Positions 51,547 to 64,000 of a stretch of 64,000 nt of DNA are shown piece by piece. The notes under the pieces were generated by a model. That model did not search any database, was not told the DNA's origin, and was given only the letters and a program-made list of their open reading frames with translations. How positions within the stretch are numbered: position 1 is the stretch's first letter; each line of letters opens with the position of its first letter. A program made the position numbers and the translations under genes. Source of the stretch: Muricea muricata (taxonomy: Eukaryota > Cnidaria > Anthozoa > Malacalcyonacea > Plexauridae); assembly GCA_963855995.1 (NCBI GenBank), contig OY979730.1:6707341-6771340 (forward strand), in the 5' to 3' direction.

Positions 51547-53249
51547 ACATCATAGCGCTCAATTCGTTAACTTTAGCACTGAAAATATCATTTTAAGCTC
51601 TAAAACGTCGCCGTGAACGATTTAAGACGCGAATCTTTAGTTGGTGATTTGAGCATGTTTTTACGCTCAAATCACTTCAAGAGCGCTAAAAACGTGATTT
51701 TGCTGATTCTAAGATCGTGTCTTTTCAGTTTAAAAGCTATTTATAGGTTTCTCATTTCAACATGTTATTTCACTCATCTCCATGGTTTAAGCGCCGAAAA
51801 CTTGATTCATAACTTGCTAAGTTCTGCAAATTTCATTTAAAAGATCTCTTCAAAGTCCGTGATTGCAGTATATCATTACACTCATTTCGTTCACTTTAGC
51901 ACTGAAAATATCATTTTAAACTCTAAAACGTCGCCGTGATAGATTTTAGACGGCAATCTTTAGTTTGTGATTTGAGCATGTTTTTACGCTCAAATTTCTT
52001 CTAGAGCGCTAAAACGCGATTTTGATGATTCTAAGATCGTTTCTTTTCAGTTTATAAGCTAGTTGTAGGTTTCTCATTTCAACATGTTATTTCACTCATC
52101 TCCATGGTTTGAGCGCCGAAAACTTGATTCCCGACTTGCTAGGTTCTGCAATTTCCATTTAGAAGGTCTCATTTAGGTCCGTGATTGCATTATATCATTG
52201 CGCTCAACTCGTTCACTTTAGCACAGAAAATATCATTTTAAGCTCTAAAACGTCGCCGTGATTGATTTTAAACGGCAACCTTTAGTTTGTGATTTGACCA
52301 TGTTTTTACGCTCAAATCGCTTCTAGAGCGCTAAAAACGCGATTTTGATGATTCTAAGATCGTTTCTTTTCAGTTTATAAGCTAGTTATAGGTTTCTCAT
52401 TTCAACATGTTATTTCACTCATCTCCATGGTTTGAGCGCCGAAAACTTGATTCCCGACTTGCTAAGTTTTGCAATTTAAATTTAGAAGGTCTCTTTTAGG
52501 TCCGTGATTGCATTATATCATTGCGCTCAACTCGTTCACTTTCATTTTAAGCTCTAAAACGTCGCCGTGATTGATTTTAGACGGCAATTTTTAGTTTGTG
52601 ATTTGAGAATGTTTTTACGCTCAAATCGCTTCTAGAGTGCTAAAAACGCGATTTTGACGATTCTAAGATCGTTTCATTTCAGTTTAAAAGCTAGTTATAG
52701 GTTTCTCATTTCAACATGTTATTTCCCTCATCTCTGCGGTTTTGAGCGCCGAAAACTTTATTCCCGACTTGCTAAGTTCTGCAATTTCCATTTAGAAGGT
52801 CTCTTTTAGGTCCGTGATTGCATTATATCATTGCGCTCAACTCGTTCACTTTAGCATAGGAAATATCATTTTAAGTTCTAAAACGTCGCCGTGATTGATT
52901 TTAGACGGCAATCTTAAGTTTGTGATTTGAGCATGTTTTTACGCTCAAATCGCTTCTAGAGCGCTAAAAGCGCGATTTTGATGATTCTAAGATCGTTTCT
53001 TTTCAGTCTACAAGCTTGTTATAAATTTCTCAATTCAACATGTTATTTCTCTCATCTCTGCAGTTTGAGCGCCGAAAACTTGATTCCCGATTTGTTAAGT
53101 TCTGCGATTTTGATGATTCTAAGATCGTTTCTTTTCAGTTTACAAGCTAGTTATCGGTTTCTCATTTCAACATGTTATTTCACTCATCTTCATGGTTTTA
53201 GCACCGAAAAGTTGATTCCCGACTTGCTAAGTTCTGCAATTTCCATTTA

Positions 53250-56202
53250 GAAGGTCTCTTTTAAGTCCGTGATTGCAGTACCTCATAGCGCTCAATTCCT
53301 TAACTTTAGCACTGAAAATATAATTTTAAGCTCTAAAACGTCGCCGTGAACGATTTAAGACGCGAATCTTTAGTTGGTGATTTGAGCATGTTTTTACGCT
53401 CAAATCGCTTCTAGAGCGCTAAAAACCCGATTTTGATGATTCTAAGATCGTTTCTTTTCAGTTTATAAGCTAGTTATAGGTTTCTCATTTCAACATGTTA
53501 TTTCACTCATCTCCATGGTTTGAGCGCCGAAAACTTGATTCCCGACTTGCTAAGTTTTGCAATTTAAATTTAGAAGGTCTCTTTTAGGTCAGTGATTGCA
53601 TTATATCATTGCGCTCAACTCGTTCACTTTCATTTTAAGCTCTAAAACGTCGCCGTGATTGATTTTAAACGGCAATTTTTAGTTTGTGATTTGAGAATGT
53701 TTTTACGCTCAAATCGCTTCTAGAGTGCTAAAAACGCGATTTTGATGATTCTAAGATCGTTTCATTTCAGCTTAAAAGCTAGTTATAGGTTTCTCATTTC
53801 AACATGTTATTTCCCTCATCTCTGCGGTTTTGAGCGCCGAAAACTTTATTCCCGACTTGCTAAGTTCTGCAATTTCCATTTAGAAGGTCTCTTTTAGGTC
53901 CGTGATTGCATTATATCATTGCGCTCAACTCGTTCACTTTAGCATAGGAAATATCATTTTAAGTTCTAAAACGTCGCCGTGATTGATTTTAGACGGCAAT
54001 CTTAAGTTTGTGATTTAAGCATGTTTTTACGCTCAAATCGCTTCTAGAGCGCTAAAAGCGCGATTTTGATGATTCTAAGATCGTTTCTTTTCAGTCTACA
54101 AGCTTGTTATAAATTTCTCAATTCAACATGTTATTTCTCTCATCTCTGCAGTTTGAGCGCCGAAAACTTGATTCCCGATTTGTTAAGTTCTGCGATTTTG
54201 ATGATTCTAAGATCGTTTCTTTTCAGTTTACAAGCTAGTTATCGGTTTCTCATTTCAACATGTTATTTCACTCATCTTCATGGTTTTAGCACCGAAAAGT
54301 TGATTCCCGACTTGCTAAGTTCTGCAATTTCCATTTAGAAGGTCTCTTTTAAGTCCGTGATTGCAGTACCTCATAGCGCTCAATTCCTTAACTTTAGCAC
54401 TGAAAATATAATTTTAAGCTCTAAAACGTCGCCGTGAACGATTTAAGACGCGAATCTTTAGTTGGTGATTTGAGCATGTTTTTACGCTCAAATCGCTTCT
54501 AGAGCGCTAAAAACCCGATTTTGATGATTCTAAGATCGTTTCTTTTCAGTTTATAAGCTAGTTATAGGTTTCTCATTTCAACATGTTATTTCACTCATCT
54601 CCATGGTTTGAGCGCCGAAAACTTGATTCCCGACTTGCTAAGTTTTGCAATTTAAATTTAGAAGGTCTCTTTTAGGTCCGTGATTGCATTATATCATTGC
54701 GCTCAACTCGTTCACTTTCATTTTAAGCTCTAAAACGTCGCCGTGATTGATTTTAGACGGCAATTTTTAGTTTGTGATTTGAGAATGTTTTTACGCTCAA
54801 ATCGCTTCTAGAGTGCTAAAAACGCGATTTTGATGATTCTAAGATCGTTTCTTTTCAGTTTAAAAGCTAGTTATAGGTTTCTCAATTCAACATGTTATTT
54901 CCCTCATCTCTGCGGTTTTGAGCGCCGAAAACTTTATTCCCGACTTGCTAAGTTCTGCAATTTCCATTTAGAAGGTCTCTTTTAGGTCCGTGATTGCATT
55001 ATATCATTGCGCTCAACTCGTTCACTTTAGCATAGGAAATATCATTTTAAGCTCTAAAACGTCGCCGTGATTGATTTTAGACGGAAATCTTTAGTTTGTG
55101 ATTTGAGCATGTTTTTACGCTCAAATCGCTTCTAGAGCGCTAAAAGCGCGATTTTGATGATTCTAAGATCGTTTCTTTTCAGTCTACAAGCTTGTTATAA
55201 ATTTCTCAATTCAACATGTTATTTCTCTCATCTCTGCAGTTTGAGCGCCGAAAACTTGATTCCCGATTTGTTAAGTTCTGCGATTTTGATGATTCTAAGA
55301 TCGTTTCTTTTCAGTTTACAAGCTAGTTATCGGTTTCTCATTTCAACATGTTATTTCCCTCATCTTCATGGTTTTAGCACCGAAAAGTTGATTCCCGACT
55401 TGCTAAGTTCTGCAATTTCCATTTAGAAGGTCTCTTTTAAGTCCGTGATTGCAGTACATCATAGCGCTCAATTCCTTAACTTTAGCACTGAAAATATAAT
55501 TTTAAGCTCTAAAACGTCGCCGTGAACGATTTAAGACGCGAATCTTTAGTTGGTGATTTGAGCATGTTTTTACGCTCAAATCACTTCTAGAGTGCTAAAA
55601 ACGTGATTTTGCTGATTCTAAGATCGTGTTTTTGCAGTTTACAAGCTATTTATAGGTTTCTCATTTCAACACGTTATTTCACTCATCTCCATGGTTTAAG
55701 CGCCGAAAACTTGATTCATAACTTGCTAAGTTCTGCAATTTTCATTTAAAAGATCTCTTCAAAGTCCGTGATTGCAGTATATCATTACATTCATTTCGTT
55801 CACTTTAGCACTGAAAACATCATTTTAAGCTCTAAAACGTCGCCGTGATAGATTTTAGACGGCAATCTTTACTTTGTGATTTGAGCATGTTTTTACGCTC
55901 AAATTTCTTCTAGAGCGCTAAAAAGCGATTTTGATGATTCTAAGATCGTTTCTTTTCAGTCTACAAGCTTGTTATAAGTTTCTCAATTCAACATGTTATT
56001 TCTCTCATCTCTGCAGTTTGAGCGCCGAAAACTTGATTCCCGATTTGCTAAGTTCTGCGATTTTGATGATTCTAAGATCGTTTCTTTTCAGTTTACAAGC
56101 TAGTTATCGGTTTCTCATTTCAACATGTTATTTCACTCATCTCCATGGTTTTAGCACCGAAAACTTGATTCCCGACTTCCTAAGTTCTGCAATTTCCATT
56201 TA
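53250..56202. repeat. 2,953-bp super-repeat, unit 1 (1088 + 1088 + 777)
   Basis: Double-module monomers start at 52978, 54066, 55154, 55931, 57019, 58107 and 58884, spaced 1088, 1088, 777, 1088, 1088, 777. The sum of three steps, 2,953 bp, is the period of rare variants such as GTACCTCATAG (53278/56231), TTTCAGCTTAAAAGC (53766/56719) and CCCTCATCTTCATGG (55356/58309). The left edge is set by loss of these matches before about 53,250. Confidence 0.9.
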
Positions 56203-59155
56203 GAAGGTCTCTTTTAAGTCCGTGATTGCAGTACCTCATAGCGCTCAATTCCTTAACTTTAGCACTGAAAATATAATTTTAAGCTCTAAAACGTCGCCGT
56301 GAACGATTTAAGACGCGAATCTTTAGTTGGTGATTTGAGCATGTTTTTACGCTCAAATCGCTTCTAGAGCGCTAAAAACCCGATTTTGATGATTCTAAGA
56401 TCGTTTCTTTTCAGTTTATAAGCTAGTTATAGGTTTCTCATTTCAACATGTTATTTCACTCATCTCCATGGTTTGAGCGCCGAAAACTTGATTCCCGACT
56501 TGCTAAGTTTTGCAATTTAAATTTAGAAGGTCTCTTTTAGGTCCGTGATTGCATTATATCATTGCGCTCAACTCGTTCACTTTCATTTTAAGCTCTAAAA
56601 CGTCGCCGTGATTGATTTTAAACGGCAATTTTTAGTTTGTGATTTGAGAATGTTTTTACGCTCAAATCGCTTCTAGAGTGCTAAAAACGCGATTTTGATG
56701 ATTCTAAGATCGTTTCATTTCAGCTTAAAAGCTAGTTATAGGTTTCTCATTTCAACATGTTATTTCCCTCATCTCTGCGGTTTTGAGCGCCGAAAACTTT
56801 ATTCCCGACTTGCTAAGTTCTGCAATTTCCATTTAGAAGGTCTCTTTTAGGTCCGTGATTGCATTATATCATTGCGCTCAACTCGTTCACTTTAGCATAG
56901 GAAATATCATTTTAAGTTCTAAAACGTCGCCGTGATTGATTTTAGACGGCAATCTTAAGTTTGTGATTTAAGCATGTTTTTACGCTCAAATCGCTTCTAG
57001 AGCGCTAAAAGCGCGATTTTGATGATTCTAAGATCGTTTCTTTTCAGTCTACAAGCTTGTTATAAATTTCTCAATTCAACATGTTATTTCTCTCATCTCT
57101 GCAGTTTGAGCGCCGAAAACTTGATTCCCGATTTGTTAAGTTCTGCGATTTTGATGATTCTAAGATCGTTTCTTTTCAGTTTACAAGCTAGTTATCGGTT
57201 TCTCATTTCAACATGTTATTTCACTCATCTTCATGGTTTTAGCACCGAAAAGTTGATTCCCGACTTGCTAAGTTCTGCAATTTCCATTTAGAAGGTCTCT
57301 TTTAAGTCCGTGATTGCAGTACCTCATAGCGCTCAATTCCTTAACTTTAGCACTGAAAATATAATTTTAAGCTCTAAAACGTCGCCGTGAACGATTTAAG
57401 ACGCGAATCTTTAGTTGGTGATTTGAGCATGTTTTTACGCTCAAATCGCTTCTAGAGCGCTAAAAACCCGATTTTGATGATTCTAAGATCGTTTCTTTTC
57501 AGTTTATAAGCTAGTTATAGGTTTCTCATTTCAACATGTTATTTCACTCATCTCCATGGTTTGAGCGCCGAAAACTTGATTCCCGACTTGCTAAGTTTTG
57601 CAATTTAAATTTAGAAGGTCTCTTTTAGGTCCGTGATTGCATTATATCATTGCGCTCAACTCGTTCACTTTCATTTTAAGCTCTAAAACGTCGCCGTGAT
57701 TGATTTTAGACGGCAATTTTTAGTTTGTGATTTGAGAATGTTTTTACGCTCAAATCGCTTCTAGAGTGCTAAAAACGCGATTTTGATGATTCTAAGATCG
57801 TTTCTTTTCAGTTTAAAAGCTAGTTATAGGTTTCTCAATTCAACATGTTATTTCCCTCATCTCTGCGGTTTTGAGCGCCGAAAACTTTATTCCCGACTTG
57901 CTAAGTTCTGCAATTTCCATTTAGAAGGTCTCTTTTAGGTCCGTGATTGCATTATATCATTGCGCTCAACTCGTTCACTTTAGCATAGGAAATATCATTT
58001 TAAGCTCTAAAACGTCGCCGTGATTGATTTTAGACGGAAATCTTTAGTTTGTGATTTGAGCATGTTTTTACGCTCAAATCGCTTCTAGAGCGCTAAAAGC
58101 GCGATTTTGATGATTCTAAGATCGTTTCTTTTCAGTCTACAAGCTTGTTATAAATTTCTCAATTCAACATGTTATTTCTCTCATCTCTGCAGTTTGAGCG
58201 CCGAAAACTTGATTCCCGATTTGTTAAGTTCTGCGATTTTGATGATTCTAAGATCGTTTCTTTTCAGTTTACAAGCTAGTTATCGGTTTCTCATTTCAAC
58301 ATGTCATTTCCCTCATCTTCATGGTTTTAGCACCGAAAAGTTGATTCCCGACTTGCTAAGTTCTGCAATTTCCATTTAGAAGGTCTCTTTTAAGTCCGTG
58401 ATTGCAGTACATCATAGCGCTCAATTCCTTAACTTTAGCACTGAAAATATAATTTTAAGCTCTAAAACGTCGCCGTGAACGATTTAAGACGCGAATCTTT
58501 AGTTGGTGATTTGAGCATGTTTTTACGCTCAAATCACTTCTAGAGTGCTAAAAACGTGATTTTGCTGATTCTAAGATCGTGTTTTTGCAGTTTACAAGCT
58601 ATTTATAGGTTTCTCATTTCAACACGTTATTTCACTCATCTCCATGGTTTAAGCGCCGAAAACTTGATTCATAACTTGCTAAGTTCTGCAATTTTCATTT
58701 AAAAGATCTCTTCAAAGTCCGTGATTGCAGTATATCATTACATTCATTTCGTTCACTTTAGCACTGAAAACATCATTTTAAGCTCTAAAACGTCGCCGTG
58801 ATAGATTTTAGACGGCAATCTTTACTTTGTGATTTGAGCATGTTTTTACGCTCAAATTTCTTCTAGAGCGCTAAAAAGCGATTTTGATGATTCTAAGATC
58901 GTTTCTTTTCAGTCTACAAGCTTGTTATAAGTTTCTCAATTCAACATGTTATTTCTCTCATCTCTGCAGTTTGAGCGCCGAAAACTTGATTCCCGATTTG
59001 CTAAGTTCTGCGATTTTGATGATTCTAAGATCGTTTCTTTTCAGTTTACAAGCTAGTTATCGGTTTCTCATTTCAACATGTTATTTCACTCATCTCCATG
59101 GTTTTAGCACCGAAAACTTGATTCCCGACTTCCTAAGTTCTGCAATTTCCATTTA
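56203..59155. repeat. 2,953-bp super-repeat, unit 2
   Basis: Directly adjacent copy of the preceding super-unit with isolated differences (for example GTCAGTGATTG at 53589 against GTCCGTGATTG at 56542). It ends where GTACATCATAG replaces GTACCTCATAG near 59,184. Confidence 0.9.
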
Positions 59156-61600
59156 GAAGGTCTCTTTTAAGTCCGTGATTGCAGTACATCATAGCGCTCA
59201 ATTCGTTAACTTTAGCACTGAAAATATCATTTTAAGCTCTAAAACGTCGCCGTGAACGATTTAAGACGCGAATCTTTAGTTGGTGATTTGAGCATGTTTT
59301 TACGCTCAAATCGCTTCTAGAGCGCTAAAAACGCGATTTTTATGATTCTAAGATCGTTTCTTTTCAGTTTACAAGCTAGTTATAGGTTTCTCAATTCAAC
59401 ATGTTATTTCCCTCATCTTTGCGGTTTGAGCGCCGAAAACTTTATTCCCGACTTGCTAAGTTCTGCAATTTCCATTTAGAAGGTCTCTTTTAGGTCCGTG
59501 ATTGCATTATATCATTGCGCTCAACTCGTTCACTTTAGCACAGAAAATATCATTTTAAGCTCTAAAATGTCGCCGTCATTGACTTTAGACGGCCATCTTT
59601 AGTTTGTGATTTGAACATGTTTTTACGCTCAAATCGCTTCTAGAGCGCTAAAAACGCGATTTTGATGATTCTAAGACCGTTTCTTTTCAGTCTACAAGCT
59701 TGTTATAAGTTTCTCAATTCAACATGTTATTTCTCTCATCTCTGCAGTTTGAGCGCCGAAAACTTGATTCCCGATTTGCTAAGTTCTGCGATTTTGATGA
59801 TTCTAAGATCGTTTCTTTTCAGTTTACAAGCTAGTTATCGGTTTCTCATTTCAACATGTTATTTCACTCATCTCCATGGTTTTAGCACCGAAAACTTGAT
59901 TCCCGACTTCCTAAGTTCTGCAATTTCCATTTAGAAGGTCTCTTCTAAGTCCGTGATTGCAGTACATCATAGCGCTCAATTCGTTAACTTTAGCACTGAA
60001 AATATCATTTTAAGCTCTAAAACGTCGCCGTGAACGATTTAAGACGCGAATCTTTAGTTGGTGATTTGAGCATGTTTTTACGCTCAAATCGCTTCTAGAG
60101 CGCTAAAAACGCGATTTTTATGATTCTAAGATCGTTTCTTTTCAGTTTACAAGCTAGTTATAGGTTTCTCAATTCAACATGTTATTTCCTCATCTTTGCG
60201 GTTTGAGCGCCGAAAACTTTATTCCCGACTTGCTAAGTTCTGCAATTTCCATTTAGAAGGTCTCTTTTAGGTCCGTGATTGCATTATATCATTGCGCTCA
60301 ACTCGTTCACTTTAGCACAGAAAATATCATTTTAAGCTCTAAAATGTCGCCGTCATTGACTTTAGATGGCCATCTTTAGTTTGTGATTTGAACATGTTTT
60401 TACGCTCAAATCGCTTCTAGAGCGCTAAAAACGCGATTTTGATGATTCTAAGACCGTTTCTTTTCAGTCTACAAGCTTGTTATAAGTTTCTCAATTCAAC
60501 ATGTTATTTCTCTCATCTCTGCAGTTTGAGCGCCGAAAACTTGATTCCCGATTTGCTAAGTTCTGCGATTTTGATGATTCTAAGATCGTTTCTTTTCAGT
60601 TTACAAGCTAGTTATCGGTTTCTCATTTCAACATGTTATTTCACTCATCTCCATGGTTTTAGCACCGAAAACTTGATTCCCGACTTCCTAAGTTCTGCAA
60701 TTTCCATTTAGAAGGTCTCTTCTAAGTCCGTGATTGCAGTACATCATAGCGCTCAATTCGTTAACTTTAGCACTGAAAATATCATTTTAAGCTCTAAAAC
60801 GTCGCCGTGAACGATTTAAGACGCGAATCTTTAGTTGGTGATTTGAGCATGTTTTTACGCTCAAATCGCTTCTAGAGCGCTAAAAACGCGATTTTTATGA
60901 TTCTAAGATCGTTTCTTTTCAGTTTACAAGCTAGTTATAGGTTTCTCAATTCAACATGTTATTTCCTCATCTTTGCGGTTTGAGCGCCGAAAACTTTATT
61001 CCCGACTTGCTAAGTTCTGCAATTTCCATTTAGAAGGTCTCTTTTAGGTCCGTGATTGCATTATATCATTGCGCTCAACTCGTTCACTTTAGCACAGAAA
61101 ATATCATTTTAAGCTCTAAAATGTCGCCGTCATTGACTTTAGACGGCCATCTTTAGTTTGTGATTTGAACATGTTTTTACGCTCAAATCGCTTCTAGAGC
61201 GCTAAAAACGCGATTTTGATGATTCTAAGACCGTTTCTTTTCAGTCTACATGCTTGTTATAAGTTTCTCAATTCAACGTGTTATTTCGCTCATCTCTGCA
61301 GTTTGAGCGCCGAAAACTTGATTCCCGATTTGCTAAGTTCTGCGATTTTGATGATTCTAAGATCGTTTCTTTTCAGGTTACAAGCTAGTTATCGGTTTCT
61401 CATTTCAACATGTTATTTCACTCATCTCCATGGTTTTAGCACCGAAAAGTATTCCCGACTTGCTAAGTTCTGCAATTTCCATTTAGAAGTCTCTTTTAAG
61501 TCCGTGATTGCAGTACATCATAGCGCTCAATTCCTTAACTTTAGCACTGAAAATATAATTTTAAGCTCTAAAACGTCGCCGTGAACGATTTAAGACGCGA
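58884..61600. repeat. 777-bp higher-order repeat, about 3.5 units
   Basis: Double-module starts at 58884, 59662, 60439 and 61216 give spacings of 778, 777 and 777. From the second unit on, AAAATGTCGCCGTCATTGAC is shared and distinctive. A lost C (TTTCCCTC to TTTCCTC) at about 60,186 explains the one-base shift. Confidence 0.88.
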
Positions 61601-62851
61601 ATCTTTAGTTGGTGATTTGAGCATGTTTTTACGCTCAAATCATTTCCAGAGCGCTAAAAACGTGATTTTGCTTATTCTAAGATCGTGTCTTTGCAGTTTA
61701 CAAGCTATTTATAGGTTTCTCATTTCAACATGTTATTTCACTCATCTCCATGGTTTAAGCGCCGAGAACTTGATTCATAAGTTGCTAAGTTCTGCAATTT
61801 TCATTTAAAAGATCTCTTCAAAGTCCGTGATTGCAGTATATCATTACACTCATTTCGCTTACTTTAGCACTGAAAATATCATTTTAAGCTCTAAAACGTC
61901 GCCGTGATTGATTTTAGACGGAAATCTTTAGTTTGTGATTTGAGCATGTTTTTACGCTTAAACTTCTTCTAGAGCGCTAAAACGCGATTTTGATGATTCT
62001 AAGATCGTTTCTTTTCAGTCTACAAGCTTGTTATAAGTTTCTCAATTCAACATGTTATTTCGCTCATCTCTGCAGTTTGAGCGCCGAAAACTTGATTCCC
62101 GATTTGCTAAGTTCTGCGATTTTGATGATTCTAAGATCGTTCTTTTCAGTTTACAAGCTAGTTATCGGTTTCTCATTTCAACATGTTATTTCACTCATCT
62201 CCATGGTTTTAGCACCGAAAAGTTGATTCCCGACTTCCTAAGTTCTGCAATTTCCATTTAGAAGGTATCTTTTAAATCCGTGATTGCAGTACATCATAGC
62301 GCTCAATTCGTTAACTTTAGCACTGAAAATATCATTTTAAGCTCTAAAACGTCGCCGTGAACGATTTAAGACGCGAATCTTTAGTTGGTGATTTGAGCAT
62401 GTTTTTACGCTCAAATTTCTTCTAGAGCGCTAAAACGCGATTTTGATGATTCTAAGATCGTTTCTTTTCAGTTTATAAGCTAGTTGTAGGTTTCTCATTT
62501 CAACATGTTATTTCACTCATCTCCATGGTTTGAGCGCCGAAAACTTGATTCCCGACTTGCTAGGTTCTGCAATTTCCATTTAGAAGGTCTCATTTAGGTC
62601 CGTGATTGCATTATATCATTGCGCTCAACTCGTTCACTTTAGCACAGAAAATATCATTTTAAGCTCTAAAACGTCGCCGTGATTGATTTTAAACGGCAAC
62701 CTTTAGTTTGTGATTTGACCATGTTTTTACGCTCAAATCGCTTCTAGAGCGCTAAAAACGCGATTTTGATGATTCTAAGATCGTTTCTTTTCAGTTTATA
62801 AGCTAGTTATAGGTTTCTCATTTCAACATGTTATTTCACTCATCTCCATGG

Positions 62852-63541
62852 TTTGAGCGCCGAAAACTTGATTCCCGACTTGCTAAGTTCTGCCATTTCA
62901 ATTTAGAAGGTCTCTTTTAGGTCCGTGATTGCATTATGTCATTGCGCTCAACTCGTTCACTTTCATTTTAAGCTCTAAAACGTCGCCCTGATTGATTTTA
63001 GACGGCAATCTTTAGTTTGTGATTTGAGCATGTTTTTACGCTCAAATCGCTTCTAGAGCGCTAAAAACGCGAATTTGATGATTCTTAGATCGTTTCTTTT
63101 CAGTTTATAAGCTAGTTATAGGTTTCTCAATTCAACATGTTATTTCCCTCATCTCTGCGGTTTGAGCGCCGAAAACTTTATTCCCGACTTGCTAAGTTCT
63201 GCAATTTCCATTTAGAAGGTCTCTTTTAGGTCCGTGATTGCATTATATCATTTCGCTCAACTCGTTCACTTTAGCACAGAAAATATCATTTTAAGCTCTA
63301 AAACGTCGCCGTGATTGATTTTAGACCGCCATCTTTAGTTTATGATTTGAGCATGTTTTTACGCTCAACTTGCTTCTGGAGCGCTAAAAACGCGATTTTG
63401 ATGATTCTAAGATCGTTTCTTTTCAGTCTACAAGCTTGTTATAAGTTTCTCAATTCAACATGTTATTTCGCTCTTCGCTGCAGTTTGAGCGCCGAAAACT
63501 TTATTCCCGATTTGCTAAGTTCTGCGATTTTGATGATTCTA
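62852..63541. repeat. Satellite flank shared by both LINE copies, copy 2
   Basis: Partner of 43,060-43,749. To its left (62,45x-62,85x) the sequence instead resembles 52,03x-52,43x, with the rare variant CTAGTTGTAGG at 62481 and 52060. This marks an exchange point within a few hundred bases. Confidence 0.88.
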
Positions 63542-64000
63542 TCAACAAAGCACTGTAATGACTTCTACGCCATGCAAAGAAGCTAATCTCTTTTACCAAG
63601 ACAATAAATTTTTCTGGAAAGGCTGCCTAAAAAGCTTAAAAAAATTTGTTGGTGAAGATTTAAATCTACACGGCAACTGGACGTCTCCTGGCGGAGAAGT
63701 AAAGCTATTTACGTCTGAGGATTACACAATAAAGTGGCAGGGAAGAACCAGGCAAAAACTTGCTGTGACTCGAGACGACGAGAGAGGAAACCTGACCGAG
63801 AAGTTAATAAACTTAGCGTCTTTAACTAAAGGCCAAGATGGTGAGCAAGACGGTGAGACTGATGGTGCAGCACAAATGGCAATAAGCAAAGCAGTTGAGA
63901 AAGATTCATCAGCCGAACGATATAATATGGGGTCGAATTCTGCAGAGCTGATTCGGAAGTCTAATTTGAATCCTGAATACCGTTGTAGCGAGTTGGAATC
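63542..64000 (+). mobile_element. Second LINE copy, 5' end, cut by window edge
   Basis: 459 bp identical, as far as I can compare by eye, to 43750-44208, with exactly the same junction to satellite. Because both the junction and the flanking satellite variants are shared, this is a duplication of a satellite-plus-LINE segment and not an independent insertion. Confidence 0.95.
63558..64000 (+). CDS. LINE polyprotein, N-terminus (partial at window end)
   Basis: Starts at the same ATG, 16 bp inside the LINE junction, and stays open to the window end (147 complete codons). It covers the N-terminal domain with WTSPGGEVK and the linker that precedes the coiled coil. Whether the downstream polymerase is intact, frame-shifted or interrupted by the DNA transposon as in copy 1 cannot be seen here. 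Confidence 0.8.
   Translation, partial: MTSTPCKEANLFYQDNKFFWKGCLKSLKKFVGEDLNLHGNWTSPGGEVKLFTSEDYTIKWQGRTRQKLAVTRDDERGNLTEKLINLASLTKGQDGEQDGETDGAAQMAISKAVEKDSSAERYNMGSNSAELIRKSNLNPEYRCSELE

Larger units (their letters stand above)
51547..63541. repeat. Satellite array, block 3
   Basis: The same satellite, here dominated by 455 + 322 bp (777) and 309 + 324 + 455 bp (1088) units. It begins part-way through a monomer, about 156 bp beyond the point where block 2 stopped. It ends after GATGATTCTA at the second LINE copy. No host gene is seen. Confidence 0.97.

Noticed and set aside
43930..51562. Minus-strand and alternative-frame open frames overlapping the LINE
   Set aside because: They are shadows of the plus-strand polyprotein, which carries all recognisable motifs.
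63542..64000. Second LINE copy as an independent insertion into a preferred satellite site
   Set aside because: The preceding satellite carries the same rare variants at the same offset, which a fresh insertion would not bring along. Segment duplication explains it better.

Overview
The window is eukaryotic, non-genic repeat DNA. About 52 kb of the 64 kb (roughly 82%) is one AT-rich tandem satellite. The rest is a nested set of transposable elements. No host gene, rRNA, tRNA or CRISPR array could be supported. The reverse transcriptase of the retrotransposon, its fused SGNH-esterase/endonuclease architecture and its N-terminal motif suggest an invertebrate animal, plausibly a cnidarian or another marine invertebrate. 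That assignment is an inference. Dense satellite with inserted transposons fits centromeric, pericentromeric or other heterochromatin.

Layout. 1-22688: satellite block 1. 22689-25951: a non-autonomous DNA transposon (copy 1) with 35-bp terminal inverted repeats and a 3-bp target duplication (ATT). 25952-43749: satellite block 2. 43750-51546: a non-LTR retrotransposon (LINE) of the CR1/L2 kind, whose reverse transcriptase is split at 46968-50191 by copy 2 of the same DNA transposon (target duplication TCT). 51547-63541: satellite block 3. 63542-64000: the first 459 bp of a second LINE copy, by eye identical to the first and preceded by the same satellite context, exactly 19,792 bp downstream.

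Satellite architecture is hierarchical. (i) An anchor motif CGCTCA recurs every ~108 bp, and the three 108-bp segments can be aligned with each other. The ~323-bp monomer is therefore a fused trimer of diverged subunits. (ii) Monomers come in three lengths: ~323, ~309 (a 14-bp deletion) and ~455 bp (a 132-bp internal duplication). (iii) These combine into higher-order repeats of 632, 777, 955, 1088, 1556, 2217, 2854, 2953 and 4408 bp, many almost identical between copies. (iv) The LINE has itself become part of a ~19.8-kb repeat unit.

Order of events inferred from nesting: satellite expansion, then LINE insertion (with ~156 bp of satellite missing at the junction), then DNA-transposon insertion into the LINE, with recent unequal exchange or conversion amplifying blocks. 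Whether the second LINE copy also carries the DNA transposon lies outside the window. The many 60-123-residue open frames in the satellite are by-products of the 132-bp module, which has no stop codon in one frame, and are not annotated as genes.
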